From assembly GCF_022539315.1 (NCBI RefSeq), contig NC_066343.1, positions 38,700,706 through 38,764,705 of the forward strand: a stretch of DNA of 64,000 nt, in the 5' to 3' direction. The notes beneath the pieces were generated by a model. It had not been told where the DNA came from, made no database searches, and saw only the letters and a program-made list of their open reading frames with translations. Numbering within the stretch: position 1 is the first letter of the stretch; every line of letters begins with the position of its first letter. The position numbers were made by a program, and so were the translations under genes. This document shows, in pieces, positions 1 to 13,545 of the stretch. The DNA is from Serinus canaria (Eukaryota; Chordata; Aves; Passeriformes; Fringillidae).

Positions 1-1228
<1,228 letters not shown>

Positions 1229-4200
1229 TAATCCTGCTTGCTCAATTCTTGCTTGCTTTAAGCTTTTGAAACCTTTTAATGTCTGTGTAGGCTAACGTTA
1301 GGATGAAATGATACAATTTTCAGCTTTGTAGGTTGCATAGTAGTTATGCTTATGGATAACTGTCAAGTTATGCTTATGGGCTGTTTTAACAATATTAATA
1401 TTAATCGTTGCTTGTAACACATGTGTATGCATGCAGTTAAAAAAACCCAGAACTGTTCTGCCCAACAGATTATTAGGATTGTGTAGTAGTATATGCCAAT
1501 AGTATAATAATAACAATTTCCTTTACATATGGCAATTTCAGACTTCACCATGGCAGATCATGGTTCTTCAACAGATATTTAGCAATGTCCCTTACAGAAT
1601 TTTCCAATATAGCTGGGGAAGCAGGCTTACAAATCAAAACACTCTCATACCAGCTTACCAGCACTACAAATTGCACATCATCTCTGATCTCATATAGTTG
1701 TGTAGCTTCTTGACTTACAATTTGTTTTAATTTCCTCTCCTTGAAAAGTGTTAACAGGGCTGCATATCTAAAACAAAAGGTGACTCTGTTGGTAGTGTGT
1801 CACTACTAGACAGTGTGCATAGAAGGAGTGGATTTCCTCTGCTTGAAAGTTGAGTTTAGGCATGCTAATCAAGAAAATAATCACAAGCCTCAAATCAGGT
1901 GCTTGATGGAAAGAGGATCAGAAGGCTGGGTGGGACAGAAACAAAAAAAAGAGTTGAACAAGATATATTTAGTATATTAATGTATGCTCCAACATCTGTG
2001 CTTATATCCCTATAGAGTAGGAAGACAGATACTTTGTTGAGCATTTCAATAGGCCTGTAAGTACTACATTTTGTCAATTAACAACAGATGCATTCCTGCT
2101 GTTGTCAGAGTTTTCCTCAGATGATAAATCTCATTATAGAGCTTTAAAAAAAATAACTCATCCAACTTGCTTATTTTTAAATTTTGCAAATATTCTTAGA
2201 CATGGACCTGCATGGCTTTAGCAGTATTGCTACAGGAATTACTTAAGAAAAGTGAATTGAAGATGCTTTGTGGACAAACTTTCAAGATATTTAAAACTCC
2301 AAATCTATTCTTCAGTAAGGAAAGAAAATATGGCTGAATTTTGTGGAAGAATCATTCACTCAAGGGAAAAGCATTCTTTTATGTCATAAAAAATAACTGA
2401 TAAGACTGAATTACTGTTCTGCTGTTCATTTTATGAAGTAAAGCAATTTGTGAGCTCTTAGTCATTCTCTGAATAAATGGGAAGATTCTTATTTTTTTCT
2501 TCATTATGATAATGCTCAGACTTATTAAGAAAATATATCTAAAAAGGCAAGGTGACTGGACTTATCAAAGAGCTGCATTTCTCCAGTGAGAAGATTAAAA
2601 AGATGAAGAGTCTTGAGCCCAGGGGTTTTGTGGGGGCTTTTTTGTGTTGTTTCGTTTATTTTAGATTTATTTGGTTTATTTGAGATTTATTTTGTGGAAG
2701 GAGTAGGGCCAGTAAGTCTGTCAATAAACTTACAGTATAAATTAGATTACATATGTCATAATATTTTATTTCAAAACAGAGAGAAGTTGAACTACAGAAA
2801 TTCCCTTCCCTCCTACTTCCCATCCCAAAAACATGAGAGTTCAAATCTGAGGGATGGACACATAAAGGTCTGAAACACTTTGCTAGTCTTATTCTGGTTT
2901 AGCATCCTTGCTGAATTTTGTTCAAAGCAGTAAGAGGATTACCTAACAATTTGGTTCTTTGTGGAAGAAATACTGAGTCTTTGCCAAGCTGAACATACTT
3001 TTTCTTTTTATTCTAGTTTATTTTATTTGGACAATGATGAATCTAGACTATTTCCAAGCAGGAAGCTGTTGAGCTGAAGTTAGCTAATCTTACCTCTATT
3101 TAGGATCTCTGGTGACAGAGTTGTCTCTGGAAGCAAATTTTTTTGAGCTGATCATATGGAATCTTTGTAGTCTTTTGACAGTAAGTGCTGCAAATATAGA
3201 TCAGTAAACTGTGATTCAGGATATGGAAAAACAAACTTTCAGGTGAAAGAATTCTCCAGGATCTACTGTGGAGCATAATTAAGATGCCAGACAAAAGAAC
3301 AATGTCTTCAATGATTCATGCCAAAATAGAAATCAGTGTTTTTGCTGATTGAAGATTAATACATTTGGAAGTATTGCTTAACTTTTAAGTTAGCAGAAAA
3401 GATTTTGTTTTCTGGCAATCTTTCGATGCACATAAAGAGAAGACTTCAGGAAATAAAGATTTGATTAACAAATTTCTCAGTAACTATGATTTTTCAGTCT
3501 TTAGAATTCGATTTCTCAGAAATTATTATGTCTTTGGAACCTCTGCTGAATAAGAAATCAGAAGATCTACATGATATTTTACTGACCAATTGACTTATAA
3601 TCTTTATATGGCTGTTTTCCTTTTATTAAGTATGTATTATAGGAATATTCTTCTCTGCTTGAGGTCGTAGTCTGCTGTACCTTTGTTTTTTATCTTTGCT
3701 TTCAAGTGACAAATTTAATCACTGCGATACTCTATTGATATGAAGGTACTTTCGTGATGTGCTTAGTAAGGAAGACTTCAACCCTCCATCTAAAATTTTA
3801 CTGTCTAGAAGAAAGATGGTTATATAAGATGTAGAGAAAAAAGAAATAAAATTTAGTTTAAAAAAAAGAAGATACGTCGAGTTGGCTTGAACTAAAACGC
3901 AATGCCTATAGCACGTAAGTAACAGCCTCAGTTAAAGGTACTAGAACAACAGTTGAAGATCATTAGAAGATAAAGAAAAGGAATGTAATCAAGGCTTCAG
4001 TGAAAATGAACTTGACCTCAGGTCCCTTAGTAAGGGCATCTGATGATGGTGGTGATGACTTCCTGAACCAGACTTTGAATCTTGTTTCATGGAAATGAAG
4101 CGGTTTGGCTGACGGAAGAATCAATTAAGATATTTGGTATTTTGCATTTGTGCGATATTACATTCTCCCTTATGATTAAAAGAAATGAAAGAGGCAAATC

Positions 4201-4647
4201 AAGGTTTGGCATGAAGCTTTTACTACAATTGTGTAGAACCTTCAGTGCAGTAAGTTCAAAATTTATCCTTCAGGTGCTTCCCAGTTATCTACCTCCAATC
4301 TGCTCCTTTAGGTTTCTTTTTAGATACATCCTCTTTCTGCTGTGCTAAAAATAGCAGCCACAGAACATGCACGCGCTATTTATCTTTATAACAATTATCT
4401 TTGCACTTTTCTTCATGCTGTACTCTTGTCCTTCTTCAACTTAGAGACACTCTGTTAGACATACCTTGTCTATAAGGAACCTGTCAACTAACGATAAATT
4501 CTTCAGCAACAAATGCAGACGATAACTGGAAAAGTTTCTGAACCATCAAGTTGTGCACATTAGTAACCTGTGTAACAGTGAGATTACTGTTACCTTTCTT
4601 CTTCCTCTTCTACATACTTTGTTGCCTCTTGACCTTAATGTTATTTT

Positions 4648-4750
4648 AATCTCTTTGGGGCAGGGACTGTGTCTTCCTGTGATTAGCGTAGTGGAGCCCC
4701 AGCTATGACTGGGGTCTTCGAAAGTTAATGATGTGCAAACAAATACAAAA
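4648..4750 (+). repeat. ancient sauropsid interspersed repeat, 3'-end type
   Basis: TCTCTTTGGGGCAGGGACTG, then GTAGTGGAGCCCCAGCTATG and a run toward CAAATAC. This resembles a repeat tail common in turtle and crocodile genomes (CTTTGGGGCAGGGACTGT ... GGGGCC ... AATACAAATAAT). The copy is heavily mutated, so it is old. The family name is uncertain: it may be a CR1/L3-like or SINE tail. Confidence 0.6.
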
Positions 4751-4767
4751 CAAAGCCAAAAAATTGG

Positions 4768-4990
4768 TCTCTGTGGATAAGGTACTGCACTGAGTGAGGA
4801 GAACTGATTTCTGTTCCCAGCGGGGTCAGTGACATGCTGTGAGACACTGTGCAAATCGCTTCAACCCTCTCTGCCTCCATTTCTCCATCAGTAAAGTGAG
4901 GATAATTCTTCCTTTATTAATAAGTGCTTTGAAACCTACAGCACAAAAGCATTATAAAAGAGGTAAGTAGTATTATTATTAAGAATAATA
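4768..4990 (+). repeat. ancient MIR/CORE-SINE-like element
   Basis: The stretch reads like a sauropsid MIR-type SINE in order: a GTACTGCACTGAGTGAGGAG body, a TTCTGTTCCCAGC box, ACACTGTGCAAATCGCTTCA, CCTCTCTGCCTCCATTTC, CATCAGTAAAGTGAGGATAA, GTGCTTTGAAACCTAC, and a terminal TATTATTATT tail. Each block has a counterpart in the same order in MIR-like elements (such as TGGGCAAGTCACTT and CTGTAAAATGGGGATAAT). The + orientation is set by the ATT tail at the right end. Confidence 0.7.
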
Positions 4991-6399
4991 CTCAACTATT
5001 CAACTCTTGTTCACTGCTAACAGGTTTAAGTACCATTTGGCCGGAGGATGGCACTGTTCAGAATAATGGATATAGATTTATCTTTCTTGTTACTAATAGC
5101 ACCTTGTTTATGAGTACTACCAAGGCAAAAAAAGAATTCTGAAGAAAATCAAACTTTTCTTCTATTAAGTATGTTCAAAACAGCACATGGAGAATGTATG
5201 GGCTGTACCATTTCTGGAGCAACATACTTTCTTTTAAACCTTACATTTTAAATTGCAGTGTCAGTGTGGCAACACATACAAAGTTTATGTGTTTTTTCCC
5301 TGGCTTTTGGTAAAAGAATTCCTGCTTCATTCTTTTTTGCTTCTTTCATACTTGATGACTTAGCTTACCACCAATTCCTGGCTCTTCTGTTTCCCTATTT
5401 GTATTGTCAAAGCTTCTTTTTAATCTGTATGTTAAGGGGTCGATAATATCCAAGCTTAAGTCCTTTTAGATTCTCCAGAGGTACAGAAATTGCAAAGGAA
5501 GGAAGAAATTGAGTGGAGTTGTGCCACTGAATTTGCTAGTGTATATACAGGTAGTACTAGCCAATTACATAACTGTTGAGGCTCAGTCTAGGTTACACTC
5601 TTTTTATAAAGTAGTTGAGGTCAGAGGTTGTCCCTATATACTGCACTTCTGGCTAAATTAAAAATGTAGAACTATCTGTTGGGAGGATTTATTATATACA
5701 TAAACTTGGAGAGCATTACATAAGTTCTACCTTCTAAATAATCTTTGCTGAGGAAAATGGCTGGCTATGTAATTCAAGTTAGAAAAGAGCTATAGCTTTT
5801 GAGAATTTGTTGGTTTTAATTACTAAACACGTGAATAAATGCTTTCAGAATTAACACATGTAGCCTCTAACTTATAGGCGGGGAAGAGACATCTGTCTCA
5901 TGGAGTAACTGCTGCCTTAGGTAGTCTTTCCTGTGTGTCAAAACATAGCAACGAATTTGATCACAGCTGTGATATTAATTCTCTCCTTTTTAAATTCTGT
6001 TTGATGAAATTCATATTGAGGAATCTTGTTCTTTAAATTCTTATTTTAAAATAATTTATACATATGAACCTAGATATTATCTCTGTCTCTTTTCCAATAT
6101 TACTGGGAATAGATTTGTTAATTTTGAGATGCTAGAAGTGTAGACTAGGAAGCTCCAAAAAATGTGAATGTGTCTGTTCAGCATTGAAGGAATCATGTAG
6201 GTATTCCTGAGTCTTCTCTGATACTATACTATAATTACTACTATAATTTATTCTATGAATCTGATTTCTTCTGTCTTTAAAAGCAAGAGAATGTATTAAA
6301 TAAAGTAAGAAAACATTAACCTAAAGAGCTATTCTGCAGTATGTGTCCATCCATCTGCCTGTACCTATTTTGTATTTTTAAATCTTATTTTCAAATTAG

Positions 6400-6560
6400 G
6401 GCTTGCAGATAGGTACAAGAGAACTGGAGGAGATGGGAGCAAAGTTCTGTGTTGGCTTGCTACGTTTAAAAAGAATGTCCTCACCTTTGGAATACAGTCT
6501 GCCTTGTAGTCTGTTGGATATTGAAAATGAACTGATTGAGTCAAGCTGTAAAGTGACAAG
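6400..6560 (+). CDS. AGTPBP1: AGTPBP1 penultimate coding exon
   Basis: This 161-nt exon gives 53 codons plus two bases of a split codon. The acceptor is TCAAATTAG|GGC and the donor is ACAAG|GTAGTA. The translation begins [20 protein letters not shown], which closes the carboxypeptidase domain with its last helix. It continues through a Ser/Leu-rich linker to IESSCKVT. Its phase-0 start follows directly from the exon at 983-1159. Its final AG joins the C that opens the exon at 19450 to make AGC (Ser), giving the expected KVTS-PTTY junction. The donor has GTAGTA rather than GTAAGT, which is weaker than average but has a valid GT. A 105-codon reading frame on the opposite strand over this exon is a shadow. 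Confidence 0.96.
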
Positions 6561-7929
6561 GTAGTACACTTTATTATATTCTCTTTTTTTTTGGGAAAAA
6601 AATTGCTGTTTCTCCAGTGGTGTAAAGATTCTTTCAAAAATGTTCTTCCACTTATCAAAACAATGCTGATGTGTTGTGACATTACAGTAACAATAATCTG
6701 AATGTGTTGGAGACCTATTGGGTTAATTCAGTTGCTTCAGTGTCTGAAAGAAAACAATACAGACAGAATTAGACTCTATTTCACATTTGCTGCTGGGATA
6801 AACACTAGCAATTTTAATGTCATCTGGTAGTTATTGCAGGCCATAAAATTCAGTAGTAGGTCTTAGGTCTCAATTGTCTCTTTCAAAGTGGGTTTGGGTG
6901 TTTTTATTTTTTGTTGTTTTTTTTGGTTGGTTTGTTTTGTTTTGTTTTGGTTTTTTTTCTGTGGTATTAAAAATGTATTTAAACAGACTTAAAGTATGTG
7001 AGGTAAAGCAGTAAGAACTGTAAGTATTTCTTCCTAACTTTCTTTTTCTTATTTCTCCTCTGGTAGAGATATATAATAAGACTTGAAGAATTTAAAATAC
7101 ATGAAATAGTTTGGGTCACAAAAGAAATTTGTATGCTCAGTAGCCAGGTTACTAAGTTGCCGGTTCTTAAAGCTGCAGATAGGCTTGCAAATGTAGGCAT
7201 ATGTTGCATTTTTCCATTCATGCATCACTGAAGTATCCACATGTATGTGGTAAATAAGTATGCACAGCAAATTAATGATTTTGAATGTATAAACATATTT
7301 TTCTGAAAATGTGGTTGACAGACTAATAAAGCTGAGTTCCACACTTGGGAAAAAAAAAAACCAAACATTGGAAAGGAGTAAGATTTACCTGGTATAATAT
7401 TTCTGCTAGTGTTGTTTGTAGCTCAAGTTTACCTAAGGCAGTGGAGTAGAAATTTGGGGAAAAAATGAAATTAGTTTCTGCTTTTGGACAGCTGAAACAA
7501 GGAAGTATTTGACACTAAGACTTAAACTGGTTGTAAGATTAATAAGCAATTTGTTTGTAGAACATGGAAACCTACCAGAGCTATGGTAGGGCATCTATGA
7601 CACCCTGTGATAGGGAAATAATGTTTATTTTCCCCATTCAGACCCATCAGTGTTCTTGGAATGTTGAGTATTGAGAGAAACTGGAGCTTGTTCATCCTTA
7701 CCATTTACAGATAATAATGAAAAGCAAAGCATAAGTTAAAAGGTGATAAAAACAATAGGAATAACAATAGGAGGATGTCTTTGGAAAGTGGTTAAAAGTG
7801 TGTGAATAGTAGTGGTGATATGCTGGCTCCAGTGATGGTTGGATCTCCCAGTATCATTTGCCCACTAGCTGAATGTCAGATGTTTATAATGACTAAAATT
7901 TTACTGCCAGAACAAGTTTCATGCTTGGT

Positions 7930-8700
7930 TAAAGCTAAGTTAGTGATTCCTGGAAAAGATAGTGTCAGAAAGTGGGTTTGGGGTAATCAAAGAACTTCTC
8001 TAAGTGTAAGTAGTAAAAGAAATTTTAGGGGAAATATGGACCCACAGGTGAATGGGACAGGAGCCCTGGTGTCACAGGACATGTAAAAAGCTGAGGTGTA
8101 CTGACTGCCTTCTTCATCTTAGTGTTTACTAGAAAGATCAACTCTTGGTGTGCTAAGGACCCAGACTCTGGGGAAGGATTGGAATAAGGAAGGCCTACCC
8201 GTGGTGGGAGAGGAACAGGTTAGAGAATACTTAAGCAAGCTAGTCTTACCTAGGCCCAGAAGTTCTGATAAGATGCACCCACGAGTACTAAGGGAGCTCA
8301 CTGATGTCACTGTGAAGCCACTCAATAATTTTTGAAGGATCATAGTGATTGGGACAGGTGCTTTCAAAGGAAATCAGATGTCCTGCCTGTCTTCGGGAAG
8401 AACAAGGAGGAGGATCAAGGGAATTACAGGCTGGTCAGTCTCACTGTGATCCCTGATAAGGTGATCAAACAACTAATCCTGGAAAGTATTTGCGGCTGTT
8501 TGAAGAGGGGGTGTTCATAAGTAGTCAACATGGGATTCTTCCCCTCTCTTCAGCACTGGCAAGGCCTGCGCACCGGGAGAACTGTGTTGCTCAGTAAATG
8601 AGTGTCATGGACCTACTGGAGATAGTTCAGTGAGGACTCCTAGGATGTTGAAGGGACCGATGTTCCTCTCACAGGAGGTAATGCCATTGCTGCTTCCAGT
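7930..8700 (+). mobile_element. CR1 LINE fragment, pol linker/RT start joined to 3' part
   Basis: Degraded CR1 pol. Frame-shifted stretches read SSKRNFRGNMDPQVNG-TGALVSQDM, then VVGEEQVREYLSKL, DKMHPRVLRELTDV, and KNKEEDQGNYRLVSLT. These are the linker and first reverse-transcriptase motifs of CR1 in the right order. After about 8520 the sequence jumps to CR1 3' sequence (CACTGGCAAGGCC, GACCTACTGGAGATAGTTCA), so the middle of the RT is deleted. There are stops and a frame change at about 8330. The element is dead. Confidence 0.88.
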
Positions 8701-10596
8701 AAATTGTTCTGATCTCGACCTTTTGTGATCTCTGCCTTTTATCCTTCCAGCTGGCAGGGAGGGGAAGTGGCACATGGTTTTGCGGGAGTACTGAATTGGA
8801 GAATACTGTTCTTAGACCATGACATATGCTTTAATGATTTTTAAAATAGTAGTTCTTCCATAAATACTGCTTAACAGCAGTTTCACTTGATAGCTATTGT
8901 GGATGGCCTCTAAATGATTGCCTTTCAGCCAGCACATGTGTTTCTTGAGTTCCTCATGTGCAGCATGTTTAACTTGGAAATTGTGCCTACATGTTACACC
9001 TATTTATTATACTTTTTTTTTCATTTGCAGCTACAATTATGTGTTAATAAGACTATAATATTTTTGTTATTTTTGTTATATCACTGTCAATTTTATTGTA
9101 ACTAGAGCTTCAGCATAAATATGTTTCTTTGAAATATTAAACTTCATTTACAGCATTTTGAATCAAGATATGGTTATGAGCAATTAATCCATGAGAGTGA
9201 CATTGAAAAACAGCCCCAGATTCCCATGTAACTTTTTTATTACTGGCTGCCTCAGGCATGGGATCTCAATTTTCTATTGTGTCTCGTGTTTAAGTTAGCA
9301 TCCTAGTTCACAGATAGTGGCTATTCTTTGGCCACTATTATTCTTTTTGTTAGTATTACATATGAGAGCATTTATTCAATTGAAGAAAGTCATATCATGC
9401 CCAAGTCAGCCCCCATAGTATCTGCTAGTACGCTAAAGACACATCAAAACTACTTTAGTATCAGAATGGTATAAAAAAGGGTGATATGGCATGTTTGCTT
9501 TCTCTTTGATAGCAAACTTCAGTAATGCTAGATGAGAAGATGAACAAATGGAAACACATAGCTTGTTTTAATGTTATGAAAAACAGCAAGTCCTGGTATA
9601 TTAATGGATGTACGTAGTTTGAACTTTACCAGCTAAAATACCTCATTGATCCAGCTATCTCTAAAAAATTTTTATACATGAAAACTTATTGCATGTGAAG
9701 TACGACCATGCTGGGGACAGGGGAAAACTGCCTCTGACCTGGTTTACATTTTATTGCTGGGAAATGAGTGGCTCAGGGACTGTTCTAGCCTGGATTTTCA
9801 GATATCAGTGATAAAAGACTTAGTCTACATAAACATAATGTTGTTGGCTTCATAAGAACACAGGTAAAATGTAACATTAGGCTCATAATAAGCTTACTAT
9901 TACTGAGACTCTATGTAGAAATATTTATAATCCTGATCTGTGAAGAAAGTAACCAGTACTCTGGAACTTAAAAAAACCCCAGCAGGTTCAGTTCCATCCA
10001 AAAGACTAGATCATGAAAATCACAAAAATAATTTTACTGGAAGATGAAATTTTAAATTGGAGAGAGATTATTAAATTATTTCATTCAGTGTATTAAAAGT
10101 GAATTTATACCTAGAATTTTTTTTTTTAAATGGTTTCCCCTAACATGACCTTTGGGTGTTACACAGCTACAGATGGTGAAGGGTGATAACCAAGTGCTTC
10201 TGCACTAAAGAAATTAGGAGAGTGGGGAAAAAAATCAGATTCTGTGCATGTAAGAGTTAATATTTTTAATCTATATGGAACACTGACATAAGAAATGTTG
10301 AAGTTTATTGGAGGAATCAGTTAACATCTGTTTAATTTTTAAGTCCTGATGACTTTATTTCTTAAAGTCATTAAATGTAAATCTAAGAACACTAAAACAA
10401 AAACACTGAAACAGAAAAATACTCAGCATGAAGTGAGAAAATAGGTACATTGCTCTCAGTGTTCACCTAGCAATACTGTATAACTATGTGAGAATCTGTG
10501 ATGAAAAAACTGAATGTGTGAAACTACTGAATGTGTCAAACTACTTATTTTAAAATGTGGCATTAAGACTGAAATGTGTTGTGTATTTGTACCTGG

Positions 10597-10696
10597 GTTT
10601 CTGAGCAATCTGATGTCCCTGCCCACAGCAGGGGGGATGGAACTAGATGATTGTTAAGGTCCATTCCAACTCAAGCCATTCTATGATTCTATGATA
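10597..10696 (+). mobile_element. CR1 LINE 3'-end fragment
   Basis: A 5'-truncated CR1: GGAACTAGATGATTGTTAAG, GTCCATTCCAACTCAAGCC, then the terminal octamer-type repeats ATTCTATGATTCTATGAT. Only about 100 bp remain, which is typical of bird CR1. Confidence 0.93.
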
Positions 10697-12182
10697 AATA
10701 AGAAACTACAATTTTGCTCACAGAACCTCCAATATTAGAAATAAAAGTGCCATATATTTTTCAAGGTGCACATTATCTTCTTTTGTTCTTTGGCAAAGGG
10801 ATTAATACTGGCATAGGTGAAGTTAGGAGATGGTCTCATTCTTTTGTTGCCAGAGGTTCAGAAGCAGAATTCTGCTGTATACCTTAGACCATATTTAAAA
10901 AATCTTTTCAGCCAAGGTGTGCATTTATTATTCACTTGAGTGGTAGAAATATACAAAGAACTTCTGTCAAGAAAAGTTTGTAAAGCTTTTTTCTATTCCT
11001 CTTCAGAGACAGTCATGGGTCAGAATATAGTCACACAGTTTCTTGTTTTATATGCCCAAACTTCAATTCTCACTTTTCTATTACAACAAAAGAACTGCTT
11101 ATACTTGCTTTATGATTTGCTGCTTTTTACTTGCTATTACAGACAAGTGGGAAGCTACCTGCAGGAAAAGCAGGTAAAAAGTTCATCAATAGGAAGTATA
11201 AAGCAGAATATTTTTACACAGCTGTAGCATTCCTGTAGGGTTACAGTAGAACAATTACTAAGATTTTGGTTATTTCCTTTATTTTTGTATATTGCTGGTA
11301 TTACTTTTTACCAAAGCACAGTTTTAATGCTTTCAAGACCAAGCAGGCAAGTTTAAACACAGAAGCACTGATTTTATGTTTTGCAAATGCTTTTGAGGGT
11401 TTCTCAAATTCTTTTTTATTTTCCAGGTTGTAATTATAATGACCAAGCGCATCTTAATATTTTAGAATATATTGCTAGTATTTCATTACACATAGGCTGA
11501 ATTTGCATGAGTTCATTTTGAGCCATGTCTGAAACAAGAAAAATAAAGCAATAAGTAGATTTATTTCCCTCTGGCAGTGAACTTTAACCTTTTATGTGAT
11601 GAATAAAACACTTAGTTTTTCTTCAGTTATTTCCAACCCATTTGACAGTGTTTTCATCCCAGTTCCCAATGGAAAAGATTAGACTAAATGCAATACTGGT
11701 CTTGTATTGAGAATTGTAGTTGTTGTGCTGACAGGTTTGATAGGGTCTATATGCAATGAAAAAAAAAACATATGACTGCATTCATAACTGTTACAATTTA
11801 CTAGACTAATCCACTGCTCAAAAACTTGACCACTTTTTGGAAATTCTAGTTCATTTTAATGATTCTTTTGGGGCTCATTGGTGTGTTCTAGAACATGGTG
11901 TAGTTGTGTTTGTTAATTTGATTTAATTATAGCAGAGAAGCAGACTGAGCTTTGGGACCCAGCATGTCTAGAAAATGGTAGAAAAAGCAGACAGCCAAAA
12001 GGAGCTGTGGGAAGGGAAAAACTTGATGAAAAATCTATTTCCTGCATTTAGTCCTACACTTGAGAAAAAACAGACTAGTTAGGCAAGGAGTGAGGTGTAT
12101 ATGCAGTGGGAGTGTGTGCAAAGTCTTACAAGGGATTTCTGTCTTGGCTGTCAGATAGAAGCTGGTTTTGCCCAATTTCATT

Positions 12183-12196
12183 CCCCCCCCCCCCCC
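12183..12196 (+). repeat. C14 homopolymer
   Basis: Fourteen consecutive C in the last AGTPBP1 intron, followed by TTCCC. It is an isolated simple repeat and a likely site of length variation or sequencing error. Confidence 0.9.
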
Positions 12197-12431
12197 TTCC
12201 CTTAATAACTCTTTGCCCAGACATTTGTATTTTCCTAATCGTCTTCACCTGGAATGAAAGGTGCTTACTCTCCTGCAGCATTGAAGCTTTGCTTGGCCCT
12301 TCTTCCAGTACCTTAGGAGTACCTTTTTGTGGAAAAGAAGGCATCTTATACTGCAGCTTTTGTCCAGTCTGTCCCATTCTGAATGTTGGAAGAAAAAGCT
12401 AATAAAAATCAGATTCAGAATTCCACTTGGT

Positions 12432-12463
12432 GGGCCTGGTAGCAGTGCCCATGCACCAGGCCC
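12432..12463. repeat. GC-rich perfect inverted repeat (hairpin)
   Basis: Arms GGGCCTGGT (12432-12440) and ACCAGGCCC (12455-12463) are perfectly complementary across a 14-nt loop, in otherwise AT-rich intron. Confidence 0.6.
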
Positions 12464-13545
12464 CGGCTCTGGCCTCAGTGAAAGTGATTGCTTTTAATTC
12501 TCTGTAGACTGTAGTATTCAGAGTACTGTTTGTCTTCTCTAGGGCAAAATGAGGAAACTAGTAATCAAGGGAAAAAACCTGAGCAAACAAAAAACCAGCA
12601 AGTGTGATGAACTGCTTATATGTTCTTCATACCTTTCTTTAAGTTTTCTTCTATTCTTGATGGTATGATCCAAATAATACTATGGCCCGCAGTAAATGAT
12701 TGATGAATCCCAGCTGTTTTGATTCAATTTTGAATTTTGTAAAACATATTTCAGGGTGAGAACACATAGAATGTGTTGATGTTACTTGTGATTAAGCTGT
12801 GGAGTAAAATTTTGTAATTCTAAATGTGAAGATACCTAAAAAAAATAGTTAAAGAGGATTTGGATGTTCAGCTTCTTATGGCTTGGAAAAGAGTTGGATA
12901 CATCCCATTGAGCCTTGGAAATTCCCTTGAGAAAATTTCCTTATCGCTTACAAAAACTACACAGGTTAAGAGCAGCTGAACTGGACAGCACTTGAAGTTG
13001 TATGTGTATGTTGCCTCCTGCAGCAGGGTTGCTAATCTCCAGAAGAGAATATAGACACTAAAGGGAAATTAGACGGGGAAGCATGGAGAAGCAATTCCTT
13101 TGTGATACTTTGTAACTGTCTTTCTCATCTAAGATTTTTTTTTTTTCCTCCCATGACAAAGCAGTTTTAAAACTTCAGAATTCTCTCTCATTCCTACTCC
13201 CCAGGTAGCTGCAACTCTCCATACTTTGATAGGGAATGTTTCTTAATTTTTTGTTCTGAAGTTGTAAAATGTATACACATCCCCTGGAGTGTCAAAAAAC
13301 TGCTGATCTCCATGGGGTTCAAATTGGTAATGCTTACGTCTACCTTGTGGCTTAATTTTTCTGTAATTGAGTCTTGTGGATAATAAAAAATCCCAAGTAT
13401 ATCTTTTATGGGACAATAAAAATATTATTTTGAAAAAAATATACCATGTTTGTGGCAAGGTTTATTAAATTTTAATATGTTTTGAACATTAATGTAAATT
13501 AAAAACACAGAGTAAGGTACTATCATTTTAAAAAATAATAGAGTC

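Noticed and set aside
8150..8520. Two adjacent short frames as host genes
   Set aside because: They read as CR1 pol (VVGEEQVREYL, DKMHPRVLRELTDV, GNYRLVSLT) with a frameshift, so they are LINE remnants.
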